Below, piece by piece: positions 17,019-25,294 of a stretch of DNA of 64,000 nt (within the stretch, counting starts at the first letter, position 1; each line of letters opens with the position of its first letter). The notes under the pieces were generated by a model, which had not been told where the DNA came from, did no database searches, and saw only the letters and a program-made list of their open reading frames with translations. Source of the stretch: Clostridium drakei (lineage in GTDB: Bacteria > Bacillota > Clostridia > Clostridiales > Clostridiaceae); contig NZ_JIBU02000003.1 in NCBI RefSeq assembly GCF_000633595.2, positions 62,001 through 126,000 of the forward strand. Reading direction: 5' to 3'. Both the position numbers and the translations under genes were made by a program.

Positions 17019-17423
17019 ATGGAATTAGTAGAAAAATATAATGAAAATAAAATAAAAGCCTATATTTATGACAACAGATATAAAATAGGTTCAAATCTTC
17101 TCAACTTTATTAAAGATAATGGGTATACAAAATCATCAGTTTCAAAACTAACTGGTATTTCAAGGCCAACTATTGATAAATTAATTAAAGGTGAAATAGA
17201 TAATAATACAACACTTAAAAGCCATATAGATAAGATAGTTACAACTTTTAATATAGATCTTGAACAGTTAATAAATTATAATCACTTAGAATTAGAAAAC
17301 ATTGATAGAATGGTTGCATCTGATAATTCACCAGAGGAATATGAAGTAAGTGACAAAGCTAAAAAAATGTTTGATTTCTTAAATGATATAGTAGACCTTT
17401 ATGAAGTCTACAGCGATAGGTAA
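17019..17423 (+). CDS. Xre-family HTH protein of a TA-like module
   Basis: A 134-residue protein with an HTH around residues 28-60 (Y-T-K-S-S-V-S-K-L-T-G-I-S-R-P-T-I-D-K-L-I) and a C-terminal acidic tail. It has a clear AGGGAGGTG site and an AT-rich promoter region with TATAAT at 16991 or 16996. The next gene starts 10 bp on and encodes an ImmA/IrrE peptidase. Xre/COG2856 pairs are a predicted antitoxin-toxin or protease-controlled repressor arrangement: the peptidase cuts or releases the HTH protein. It is likely the repressor of the three-gene operon. A 5'-deleted copy lies at 19855-20081. Confidence 0.85.
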   Translation: MELVEKYNENKIKAYIYDNRYKIGSNLLNFIKDNGYTKSSVSKLTGISRPTIDKLIKGEIDNNTTLKSHIDKIVTTFNIDLEQLINYNHLELENIDRMVASDNSPEEYEVSDKAKKMFDFLNDIVDLYEVYSDR

Positions 17424-17433
17424 GGTGATAAGT

Positions 17434-18252
17434 ATGTCTAAATATATAACATCTGATAACTTGAATGAAGTGATAGAAGCAAATAAGAAAATAAAAAATG
17501 AAATAGATAACTTAAAGAGTAATTTCTTTATTAATTATAACAAAATTGGAATAGTAGGATCTGATAGATTAGTCTTTGAAGTATTAAAGAAAAATTATAG
17601 TTTAATACAATTACCAATAGATGATAAGTATTGGGGTGGAGCTATATTTATTAGAGGCAATCTAAAGATACCGGTTATCAATTCAGCACAGCCAAGAGTT
17701 TATCAATTCTTTGTTGCATGGCATGAGTTATTTCATTTACTTTATGATCCTTCTATAATTAAAGGACAACATAATATACAGGCTGAAGAAATGGAGTTAA
17801 ATGAAAGAAAAGCAGATTATTTTGCTGCAAAGATGCTGTTAGGTGATGTTTATAAATATTATTATTCACTAGAGGATGATGAATTTATAAACAAAATTGC
17901 TAGATGTATGGATGTATTTAAAGCACCTTATAAGGCCATATTAATTCAATTATATGATGATGCTGTAGAAGTATTTAATGACATGGGAATTAAAAAGCTA
18001 ATAGTTGAAAACTTTGATAAAAAGCCTAAGGATTTAATTGCATTATTTGAAAAACTGGAACTAGATAATGACCTAGTTAAACCTTCTAATATAATAAGCT
18101 TTGGTGGTTTAGATAAAAAAATAGAATTGTTATCAGAGAAGGAATCAGATGTTGACTATCATATGGATAATCTAAAGTTTTTAAACAAGCTCAAGGATCT
18201 AATGAAAGGAGAAATAAGCAATGGAAGTAATTCAAGCAGCAAAGTTGATTGA
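17434..18252 (+). CDS. ImmA/IrrE (COG2856) zinc metallopeptidase
   Basis: 272 residues from the ATG at 17434 (AGGTGAT upstream). The M78-type active site is visible: W-H-E-L-F-H (HEXXH at 97-101) and E124 in N-E-R-K-A-D-Y-F-A-A as the probable third zinc ligand. Relatives cleave or inactivate HTH repressors (ImmR, DdrO). This protein lies between an Xre repressor and a PIN-like protein, and its end overlaps the PIN gene by 32 bp. The C-terminal half (about 150-272) is unassigned and could sense a signal. An internally deleted copy is at 20067-20495. Confidence 0.88.
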   Translation: MSKYITSDNLNEVIEANKKIKNEIDNLKSNFFINYNKIGIVGSDRLVFEVLKKNYSLIQLPIDDKYWGGAIFIRGNLKIPVINSAQPRVYQFFVAWHELFHLLYDPSIIKGQHNIQAEEMELNERKADYFAAKMLLGDVYKYYYSLEDDEFINKIARCMDVFKAPYKAILIQLYDDAVEVFNDMGIKKLIVENFDKKPKDLIALFEKLELDNDLVKPSNIISFGGLDKKIELLSEKESDVDYHMDNLKFLNKLKDLMKGEISNGSNSSSKVD

Positions 18253-19093
18253 AGTTCTGAATTCCAGCACTCCTAAAAAAATTGGAATCCTTGATAATAA
18301 TACGATTAGTTTTCTATCAAAGATTAGTAAGTACACTTATGTAGATAATATATTAATGAATTATGATTTATTATTAATACCTAATTGGGTCTATGAAGAG
18401 GTAAAAGATTCAGAGGAAAGAGTGAATTATATAGAAAGTATTTTTAATAAAAACGTACATGTTTATATAATTAATGAAAATGATTATGAAGAGTTGTCAG
18501 AATATAAGGCAGGATGGCTCTATAAGTTTTTCTTATATTCTTCTTTTATGATTGGAGAATTAAAAAGTTTTATAAAAAGAAATATAGAGAAAAATCAGCC
18601 TTTAGAGGAATTGGATAACTATGAAGATTGGCTAAAGCTATTGTATGAGAATGGATTTGAGGGTAAAACACTTATTAATGGAAGAACAAAAAAGAAGAAT
18701 GCTGGAGAGATTTCAATAAGTGTTTTAGCCCTAGTTATGTCATATATTTATTTTGAAAGGAATCACACCATAACAGTGATGTCCAATGATAGGGGGACAT
18801 ATGATTTTGTTAAGCAAGCAAAGTTAAAACTGGTAAATGATAAGACATTTGAAAAATTAGAAAGTAGTGTAATAACATTTAAATCTAATGATTTCTTGAT
18901 TAAAGAAATTTACATAAATGATTTTATAACTGCAGAGCAAGATATTTATTCTATTATAGAATTTAGAGATGAGAAGAGAGTTAAATTTACAAAAAGTGCA
19001 CTAGATAACTCTATAGAGGAGCATGATGAGATATTAAGTAATGAAGCTTTTATAGAAAGTTTACAGGATAAAACTTTTAATATTATATTTTAG
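18221..19093 (+). CDS. PIN-like nuclease-fold protein of the Xre/ImmA-IrrE module
   Basis: A 290-residue protein with PIN-fold acidic positions in order: D25 (I-G-I-L-D-N-N), E59/E60 (I-P-N-W-V-Y-E-E-V), E163 (A-G-E-I-S-I-S-V-L-A) and D190 (V-M-S-N-D-R-G). PIN proteins are Mg-dependent ribonucleases or structure-specific nucleases and are often toxins. The region from 215 to 290 is an extra acidic C-terminal extension. AAAGGAG precedes the ATG, and the start lies inside the end of the peptidase gene, so translation is probably coupled. The fold call comes from motif spacing and needs structural confirmation. It is probably the effector of the module, held in check by the Xre protein and released by the peptidase. 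The second copy keeps only its first 27 or so codons. Confidence 0.65.
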   Translation: MEVIQAAKLIEVLNSSTPKKIGILDNNTISFLSKISKYTYVDNILMNYDLLLIPNWVYEEVKDSEERVNYIESIFNKNVHVYIINENDYEELSEYKAGWLYKFFLYSSFMIGELKSFIKRNIEKNQPLEELDNYEDWLKLLYENGFEGKTLINGRTKKKNAGEISISVLALVMSYIYFERNHTITVMSNDRGTYDFVKQAKLKLVNDKTFEKLESSVITFKSNDFLIKEIYINDFITAEQDIYSIIEFRDEKRVKFTKSALDNSIEEHDEILSNEAFIESLQDKTFNIIF

Positions 19094-19241
19094 TATAGAA
19101 AAAGTTTAAACTCATATAAGTTAGTCTTTTTTTATATTAAATTTATTAAATAAAATTTGAAGATGTATGAAGTATTGATTTTATAACGTTTAAAATAGTG
19201 CCCAAAATTCAAATATTATTTGCTATAAAAAAATATCAATT
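19094..19241. other. AT-rich spacer
   Basis: Nothing recognisable beyond a weak T-rich stretch (19127-19140) after the PIN-like gene. Confidence 0.4.
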
Positions 19242-19602
19242 TTGTATATAGTAATATTCAGGAGAAGATTTCATGAAAACTATATATTATTAAAAGAAGG
19301 CAGAAAGAAGATTGCTTTATTCCAGGAATATGTTGCAAAGCAGTTAGGCATTCATAGAACTACCATCACTGCAATAGAACTTGGTACTAGAAAAGTAACT
19401 TCTGAAGAATTAAAGTTTTTTTTCGGAATTTTACTGTGTCACTTTAGATGAATTAATTTATGGTACAAATGAAAATTTTAATATAAAGATGTTTGCAAGA
19501 GCATTTTCAAATCTTTCAGAAGATGATAAAAAAGAAATTATAAACTTAATAGAATTTAAGAAAAAGATTAAAAAAATATTTAATAGATTATGGAGGCATT
19601 AG
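19242..19602 (+). pseudogene. Xre-family regulator broken by a frameshift
   Basis: The first part carries an HTH (Q-E-Y-V-A-K-Q-L-G-I-H-R-T-T-I-T-A-I-E-L-G-T-R). It runs into a T-rich stretch near 19417-19424, after which the frame continues elsewhere as V-T-L-D-E-L-I-Y-G-T-N-E-N-F and on to a TAG at 19600. The N-terminal end also looks damaged. It is a small HTH_3 protein gene, unrelated in detail to the Xre protein at 17019, and now non-functional. Confidence 0.65.
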
Positions 19603-19603
19603 C

Positions 19604-19825
19604 ATGGCAAATATAAAATATGAAATAAAAGAAACTATAGGAGCTCTTTCAGAATCATCAAAAGGCTGGAAGAAAGAATTAAATTTAATAAGCTGGAATG
19701 ATAAAGAACCTAAATTTGATATTAGAGATTGGTCACTTGAACATGAAAAGATGGGTAAGGGAGTAACTTTAACAAATGATGAATTGAAAAAATTAAGGGA
19801 TATTCTGAATGATATGGAACTATAG
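19604..19825 (+). CDS. PC4/YdbC-like single-strand DNA binding protein (copy 2)
   Basis: A 73-residue near-duplicate of the protein at 16656 (changes P to L in D-W-S-L-E-H, I to T, and a few at the C-terminus). GGAGG lies eight bases upstream. Unlike the rest of the duplicated block it is intact, which suggests selection or recent duplication. Downstream lies the eroded copy of the Xre/ImmA/PIN operon. Confidence 0.8.
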   Translation: MANIKYEIKETIGALSESSKGWKKELNLISWNDKEPKFDIRDWSLEHEKMGKGVTLTNDELKKLRDILNDMEL

Positions 19826-19854
19826 AATAATTAGGTAAATAAGATTATCTTATT

Positions 19855-20081
19855 GGTATTTCAAGGCCAACTATTGATAAATTAATTAAAGGTGAAATAG
19901 ATAACAGTAAAACACTCAAAAGTCATATAGATAAGATAGTTACAACTTTTAATATAGATTTTGAACAATTAATAAATTATAAGCACTTAGAATTAGAAAA
20001 CAATGATAAAATGGTTGCATCTGATAATTCACCAGAGGAATATGAAGTAAGTGCCAAAGCTAAAAAATGTTTGATTTCTTA
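19855..20081 (+). pseudogene. Truncated copy of the Xre gene
   Basis: It matches the Xre gene from residue 46 (G-I-S-R-P-T-I-D-K-L) onward; the first 45 codons and the promoter are deleted. One A is missing from the A7 run of copy 1 (17371-17377 region), which shifts the frame before the end. Confidence 0.85.
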
Positions 20082-20495
20082 AATGATATAGTAGGATCTG
20101 ATAGATTAGCTTTTGAAGTATTAAAGAAAAATTATAGTTTAATACAATTACCAATAGATGATAAGTATTGGGGTGGAGCTATATTAATTGAATTATATGA
20201 TGATGCTGTAGAAGTATTTAATGACATGGGAATTAAAAAGCTAATAGTTGAAAACTTTGATAAAAAGCCTAAGGATTTAATTGGATTATTTGAAAAACTG
20301 GAATTAGATACTGACTTAGTTAAACCTTCTAATATAATAAGCTTTGGTGGTTTAGATAAAAAAATAAAATTATTATCAGAGAAGGAATCAGATGTTGACT
20401 ATCATATGGATAATCTGAAGTTTTTAAACAAGCTCAAGGATCTAATGAAAGGAGAAATAAGCAATGGAAGTAATTCAAGCAGCAAAGTTGATTGA
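20067..20495 (+). pseudogene. Internally deleted copy of the ImmA/IrrE peptidase gene
   Basis: An open frame of 142 codons fuses the end of the Xre copy to parts of the peptidase: V-G-S-D-R-L-A-F-E to G-G-A-I, then directly L-I-E-L-Y-D-D-A-V-E to the normal C-terminus. The HEXXH motif and third zinc ligand are in the deleted segment, so no peptidase activity is possible. Confidence 0.85.
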
Positions 20496-20560
20496 AGTTC
20501 TGAATTCCAGCACTCCTAAAAAAATTGGAATCCTTGATAATAACATAATTAGTTATAGTA
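20464..20560 (+). pseudogene. 5' fragment of the PIN-like gene
   Basis: The first 27 or so codons match the PIN-like gene at 18221 (M-E-V-I-Q-A-A-K to I-L-D-N-N); then homology stops and the frame closes. Only the first acidic residue is kept. Confidence 0.8.
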
Positions 20561-20642
20561 TCTGGAATAAAATATTATCTTAAAACCTATTGCATAATAT
20601 TAAAATATGATTTATAATTTCATTGAACAGGCGGTGAATAAA

Positions 20643-21278
20643 ATGAAAAACAATGATATTAAACTTACAAATAGAGATCTTCAAGCAATAGAAAGACGTA
20701 ATCAGCTTTTGGAATCAGCAAAAGAACTTTTTGCATCTAATGGTTACCATGCAACTACAACTAGACAAATAACAAAGAATATTGGTATGGCAGATGGACT
20801 AATTTATCACTATTTTCCAGAAGGAAAAAAACAGATTTTAGATATAATTATTAAAGAATTTATTGATGAAAGATGGATTCAGTTAGAAAAAGAAATATCT
20901 GAAGTTACTTCTGATATACCAATTCAAGAAATTCTTTTTAAATTAGGAAACATAATATTTAAATATATTGGTAATGATAAAAATATATTAGTTATATTAT
21001 TACGTGAGCAAAATATATTATCAGAAGAATATACAAATACTTTTAATAACCATATAAAGAAAGTAATTCATAAAACAGAGTTGATTTTAAAAGATAAAGC
21101 TGAAAAAAATGAAATAAAAGCCTTTGACTTTTTTATGATGGCAAATCAATTTTGGAGTGCTATTTACACATATATATTGCAAAATACACTTTTTGGAGAA
21201 AAAAATTTATATTCAATAAGTAAAGAGGTGTATTTAGAACAAATTATAAATTATACTCAAATGACTTGGAAAAAATAA
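20643..21278 (+). CDS. TetR-family regulator
   Basis: About 211 residues with a TetR HTH at 20-65 (A-T-T-T-R-Q-I-T-K-N-I-G-M-A-D-G-L-I-Y-H-Y-F) and a helical ligand domain. The ATG at 20643 follows GGCGGTGA. It is transcribed toward the hydrolase at 21399; the gap contains a TGAACGTTCA palindrome typical of TetR operators, so it likely controls that gene. Confidence 0.88.
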   Translation: MKNNDIKLTNRDLQAIERRNQLLESAKELFASNGYHATTTRQITKNIGMADGLIYHYFPEGKKQILDIIIKEFIDERWIQLEKEISEVTSDIPIQEILFKLGNIIFKYIGNDKNILVILLREQNILSEEYTNTFNNHIKKVIHKTELILKDKAEKNEIKAFDFFMMANQFWSAIYTYILQNTLFGEKNLYSISKEVYLEQIINYTQMTWKK

Positions 21279-21307
21279 AAAAAATTTCTTTGTGAAATTT
21301 TATGCAT

Positions 21308-21327
21308 TTGGTTCACTGAACGTTCAA
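21308..21327. promoter_or_regulatory. TetR-type operator upstream of the hydrolase
   Basis: TGAACGTTCA at 21317-21326 is a perfect palindrome of the kind bound by TetR/AcrR repressors, with GTTCAC half-site sequence next to it. Confidence 0.5.
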
Positions 21328-21398
21328 TTAAAAATTATGTAAATATATTCATTAACCATAAATTAAAATATTATTATACGATATAGGAGGAATTAACT

Positions 21399-22607
21399 AT
21401 GAAACTACATTTTCAAGACCAAGCATTTTCATTTGAATTATTAAGAGCTGCAACTTATTCAGGATATCAAGGAGCAGAAATAGGTGAAGCCTTAGCAACA
21501 GCTGCAAAAATTAAAGAAGGTGACTTTGACAGCTGGTATGAAGAATGGAAAAATACAGCTAAAAGAGTCGAACAAATAGGTATTGATTGCTTAAATAAGA
21601 GACATAAAATAAGTGCTAGAGAGGCTTTCCTTAGAGCACATAATTATTATAGGACTGCAGAATTCTTTTTACAAGGAACTGACCCAAGACGCAGTGAAAA
21701 CTTTGAAAAGAGTGTTGAGACTTTTGAAGCAGCAATGAAGCTTATAGATTCACATTTTGAAATAGTTGAAATACCCTATGAAGGTACTCATTTAAAAGGT
21801 TATTTTTATGGAGCATTAGACTATGATAAAGTTACTACCACATCAAGACCTACTTTATTATTTATCGGTGGATATGACTCCACTCTTCAAGAACTTTATT
21901 TCTGTGGAGCTGCTCCTGCAATAAAACGTGGTTATAACTGTTTAATCTTTGAATGTCCTGGACAAGGAGAAGCTTTAAGAAAGAATAACCTTTATATGCG
22001 TCATGATGCAGAAGTTCCAGTAGGTGCTGCAATAGATTACCTCGAAACAAGAAACGATATCGATATTGATAAAATAGCCTTGCTTGGCATGAGCTTAGGT
22101 GGTTATTTCGCCCCAAGAGCAGCAGCTTTTGATGAACGTATAAAAGCATGTATCGCTTTCAACGTATTCTATGATACTTATGAGTCCACTATAAATCAAA
22201 ATCCTCAGCTTGAAAAAGTATTAAGCTTACCAGCAGAACAAAAAGAAGCTATGCTTACAAAAGCTGAAGAAAATAATTCTAATCTTCGTTGGATGCTAAA
22301 CAACGGTAAATGGGTATTTGGATTGAAACACAGATATGAAGTCTTTGATGAAATGAAGAAAGCTTCTTTAAAAGGAGTTGCTGAAAAGATTAAATGTCCT
22401 ATATTACTTACTATGGGAGAAACAGATCACTTTGTTTCTAAAGATCAATTAAATGCCCTTTTAGATTCAATAAAAGCACCAAAGACAGTTCGTGTCTTTA
22501 CTATAGATGAAGGTGCAGAAGAACATTGTCAAGAAGGTAATCACGCACTATTTCATCAAGTTATGTTTGATTGGCTAGATGATATATTTGAAAATTATTT
22601 AAATTAA
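21399..22607 (+). CDS. Alpha/beta hydrolase (FrsA/pseudooxynicotine-hydrolase-like)
   Basis: A 402-residue serine hydrolase. A helical N-terminal cap (1-125) precedes the alpha/beta core, with the nucleophile in L-G-M-S-L-G-G, the acid likely in G-E-T-D-H-F, and the histidine in E-E-H-C-Q-E-G or N-H-A-L-F-H. Size and architecture match the esterase/C-C bond hydrolase group that includes 2,6-dihydropseudooxynicotine hydrolase and FrsA. AGGAGG precedes the ATG. A TetR regulator and operator lie upstream, and a hairpin terminator follows. The substrate is unknown. Confidence 0.85.
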   Translation: MKLHFQDQAFSFELLRAATYSGYQGAEIGEALATAAKIKEGDFDSWYEEWKNTAKRVEQIGIDCLNKRHKISAREAFLRAHNYYRTAEFFLQGTDPRRSENFEKSVETFEAAMKLIDSHFEIVEIPYEGTHLKGYFYGALDYDKVTTTSRPTLLFIGGYDSTLQELYFCGAAPAIKRGYNCLIFECPGQGEALRKNNLYMRHDAEVPVGAAIDYLETRNDIDIDKIALLGMSLGGYFAPRAAAFDERIKACIAFNVFYDTYESTINQNPQLEKVLSLPAEQKEAMLTKAEENNSNLRWMLNNGKWVFGLKHRYEVFDEMKKASLKGVAEKIKCPILLTMGETDHFVSKDQLNALLDSIKAPKTVRVFTIDEGAEEHCQEGNHALFHQVMFDWLDDIFENYLN

Positions 22608-22637
22608 AACTTAAATTAATTGTAATTGCTTTTTTAA

Positions 22638-22680
22638 TAAAGCTTTCTATGTTTAATTTGATTTTTCATAGAAAGCTTTA
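22638..22680 (+). terminator. Hairpin after the hydrolase gene
   Basis: TAAAGCTTTCTATG (22638-22651) pairs perfectly with 22667-22680 around a 15-nt T-rich loop. The T-tract after it is weak. Confidence 0.65.
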
Positions 22681-22708
22681 TAATATTAAATTCACTGGAG
22701 GTTATATT

Positions 22709-22900
22709 ATGACATTCCTGTATTATTTACTCTCATTAATATCAGGCTTTGCTCTGACTTTGCAAGTTGGTATAAATGGAGCCTTTCGTTCTAAAATAGT
22801 AAATCCTATACTTTCATACCTTGTCAGCTTTGCTGTTGGAACTTTAGGACTTGCTCTGGTATTTTTTATTAATTTTAGGTGTTTACATAATTCAAGCTAA
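22709..22900 (+). pseudogene. Truncated DUF606/YdcZ-type membrane transporter
   Basis: From the ATG at 22709 (TGGAGG upstream) the frame gives the N-terminal half of a DMT-superfamily DUF606 protein (two membrane helices, G-I-N-G-A-F-R-S-K, then N-P-I-L-S-Y-L-V-S-F-x-V-G-T). It ends after about 63 codons where the family is about 140. Another frame near the end reads G-V-Y-I-I-Q-A-N and stop, resembling a family C-terminus, so an internal deletion probably joined start and end out of frame. Confidence 0.55.
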
Positions 22901-23317
22901 TTAGGCACATTCAAATCATTTATAAATTGTTGTACTAAATAATTTTGTTATTTAGTACAACATATTCATATTTTATAATTCTATACAAGTTAATAATATT
23001 TTGGTTTGTTTTTGAATAAAAAATAATTAAAATTAATATGATAATAGGTGTTTTGTTTTAGTCGCTTGCGAATTTTCGTAAGCGACTATTAGCAGTTAAT
23101 AGAGATAGGAGAAGATGGTGAGAAAAATATAAGGAAAAAGTTAAATAGGACTGATTAATAATACAAAAAAAAGTTGTAGTCAATACAAATATTATGAGTT
23201 TGATATATATTTGTCAAAATTATAAAATTAATATGTAATCTAGATTATAAAACGTATTCAATTATACTCAAGTTGTCAAGAAAGTATCAAATTCAGATAA
23301 AAAAGGAGGAAAAAGAT
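22901..23317. other. Intergenic stretch with two inverted repeats
   Basis: No gene seen. A perfect 14-bp stem lies at 22929-22942/22948-22961 (GTTGTACTAAATAA, loop of 5). A second, TAGTCGCTT (23059-23067) with AAGCGACTA (23080-23088), follows. Neither has a good T-run. The promoter of the enoate-reductase-like gene should lie in the last 100 bp, but no clear -35/-10 pair was found. Confidence 0.5.
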
Positions 23318-25261
23318 ATGAAGAATAAATATTATCCACATCTTGCAAGTCCTATTAATATTAATGGAGTTACTTTTAAAAACAGAATTTTTGGTGCTCC
23401 CATGTCCAATCCAGAATTAGATGCAGACTGTAATATGAGAAAAGAAGAAATCGCATTTCATGAAAATCGTGCACAGGGTGGTCTTGCCAGTGTAGCCATT
23501 GGTCTTGGTATTGTAGATGCTATTGGTCGTACACACACAAAGGAAATAAAACTTTATGACATAATGTCTCTACCTTCACTTAAGGAAGCTGCAAATGCTA
23601 TGCATCGTCATAATTGTAATGCAGTAATGGAGCTTGCGCACGGAGGAAAATATGGTAATGCTCGTGGTCATGGCAATGCTGATGGCACATTAATTGGACC
23701 TAATGATGAAATAAATCCAGAAGGACTTCAGGTTCGCAGTATGACAGATGAGGATATCTACAGAGTTGCGGATTGTTTTGCTGAAGGTGCAAAGCTGGTG
23801 AAAGAAGCTGGCTTTGACATGGTACTTATCCACGGTGGTCATGGATGGCTGCTTGGTCAGTTCAGCTCTCCAACAATGAATCACAGAACAGATAAATGGG
23901 GTGGAAGTCTGGAGAATCGTATGCGTTTTCCACTACTTGTAATAGAAAAAGTACGTGAAGCTGTTGGACTCAGTTATCCAATTGAATTCCGTATGAGTGG
24001 AGCGGAGTATACAAAAGACGGATACACAATCGAAGAGGGCATCAAGATGGCCAAAATGCTGGATGGGAAGGTTGATATTATCCATGTTTCTGCTGGTATT
24101 CATGAAGACATGGAAGTATTTACACTTACTCACCCATCTATGTTTATTGAACATGGATATAATGTATATCTTGCGTCTGAGATTAAAAAGCATGTTAAGA
24201 CACCGGTTGCTACATTAGGTGGACTAAATGATCCAGACATGATGGAAGAAATTATTGCTTCAGGAAAAGCAGATATCATACAGATTGCACGTCAATCACT
24301 GGCTGATCCATATTTTCCAGAGAAAGCATTTTCAGGAAATGCAGATGATATTAATCGTTGCTGCCGATGCTACACTTGTTTCTTCAATTATTTAACAAAT
24401 AGAACCTTCTGTTGTGCGTTTAACCCAGTTATTGGTAACGAACTGGAAAACAAGCATGCATTCCCAGCAACAACGCCAAAGAAAGTTATTGTAGTTGGTG
24501 GTGGGCCAGGCGGTATGGAAGCAGCTATTACAGCAGCTTATCGTGGTCATTCTGTTACTCTTTATGAGAAAAATAGCGAGCTTGGTGGACAACTTCTTTC
24601 TGAACAGTATATTCCTTTTAAGCAGGATATGTTCAACTTTGTAAAAGTATTAAAAGGACGTTTGGAGAAATCAGGCGTTGATGTTCGTTTGAACACAGAG
24701 CTTACAGCTGAACAGGCAGCAGCAGAGAATGCTGATGTTGTTATTACAGCCATTGGTGCTAAACCGATTGTTCCACCAATTCCAGGAATTGATAATGAGA
24801 AAGTTGTTGGGATTGAAGCTCTTCACCAGAAAGTTCCTGCACTTGGACAGAAGGTTGTTATACTTGGCGGTGGTCTTGTTGGATGTGAATGTGCAATTTA
24901 TCTGGATGGTATAGGAAAAGATGTTACAATAGTTGAAATGAGAGATGACTGGGCAGCTGATTCTTATTTTATGCATAAAAATGCAATGAAAATGGCAATG
25001 CGTGACAGCAATATTAAGGTTAACATAAGTACAAAGGCAAAGGCTGTTACAGATGAAGGACTTGTTTGTGAGACAGCCCATGGTGAAGTTACTTTTGAGG
25101 CTGACAGTATTTTGTTAGCAGCAGGTATGAAAACTGACCGTGCAGTTGCAGACAGCTTCTATAACACAGCACCACGTGTATTCGAAACAGGTGACTGTAT
25201 CAAGCCGGGTCGTGTAGTTGAGGCAGTTACAAACGGATACTATCGTGCACTAGATATTTAA
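23318..25261 (+). CDS. Enoate-reductase-like FMN/FAD/Fe-S flavoenzyme (old yellow enzyme family)
   Basis: 647 residues. An N-terminal FMN barrel (about 1-340) carries the active-site stretch L-I-H-G-G-H-G-W-L-L-G-Q-F and N-H-R-T-D-x-W-G-G-S. A Cys cluster at about 350-370 (R-C-C-R-C-Y-T-C ... F-C-C) binds 4Fe-4S. Two Rossmann units follow (V-V-G-G-G-P-G-G and L-G-G-G-L-V-G-C) for FAD and NAD(P)H. The family includes 2-enoate reductase, 2,4-dienoyl-CoA reductase and BaiCD/BaiH-like steroid reductases, which reduce C=C bonds next to a carbonyl. The ATG at 23318 has AAGGAGG. Base composition is more GC-rich than its neighbours, hinting at transfer. Two SpoVA-like genes and a Zn-alcohol dehydrogenase follow. 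Confidence 0.88.
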   Translation: MKNKYYPHLASPININGVTFKNRIFGAPMSNPELDADCNMRKEEIAFHENRAQGGLASVAIGLGIVDAIGRTHTKEIKLYDIMSLPSLKEAANAMHRHNCNAVMELAHGGKYGNARGHGNADGTLIGPNDEINPEGLQVRSMTDEDIYRVADCFAEGAKLVKEAGFDMVLIHGGHGWLLGQFSSPTMNHRTDKWGGSLENRMRFPLLVIEKVREAVGLSYPIEFRMSGAEYTKDGYTIEEGIKMAKMLDGKVDIIHVSAGIHEDMEVFTLTHPSMFIEHGYNVYLASEIKKHVKTPVATLGGLNDPDMMEEIIASGKADIIQIARQSLADPYFPEKAFSGNADDINRCCRCYTCFFNYLTNRTFCCAFNPVIGNELENKHAFPATTPKKVIVVGGGPGGMEAAITAAYRGHSVTLYEKNSELGGQLLSEQYIPFKQDMFNFVKVLKGRLEKSGVDVRLNTELTAEQAAAENADVVITAIGAKPIVPPIPGIDNEKVVGIEALHQKVPALGQKVVILGGGLVGCECAIYLDGIGKDVTIVEMRDDWAADSYFMHKNAMKMAMRDSNIKVNISTKAKAVTDEGLVCETAHGEVTFEADSILLAAGMKTDRAVADSFYNTAPRVFETGDCIKPGRVVEAVTNGYYRALDI

Positions 25262-25294
25262 GAGTAGATAAATTAATTTTGAAGGGTGGTATTT

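Larger units (their letters stand above)
19604..20560 (+). repeat. Decaying second copy of the PC4/Xre/ImmA-IrrE/PIN block
   Basis: This block matches 16656-18320 almost base for base but lacks three internal pieces. Each deletion joins at short repeats in copy 1: T-G-G (16906 and 17153, 247 bp lost), ATAGTAG (17388 and 17551, 163 bp lost) and ATATT (17644 and 17938, 294 bp lost). Homology ends near 20555 in the PIN gene. Confidence 0.9.

Noticed and set aside
24671-25081. 136-codon minus-strand frame inside the enoate-reductase-like gene
   Set aside because: Low-complexity Cys/Asn/Ile-rich translation, no ribosome binding site, fully antisense to conserved Rossmann motifs.
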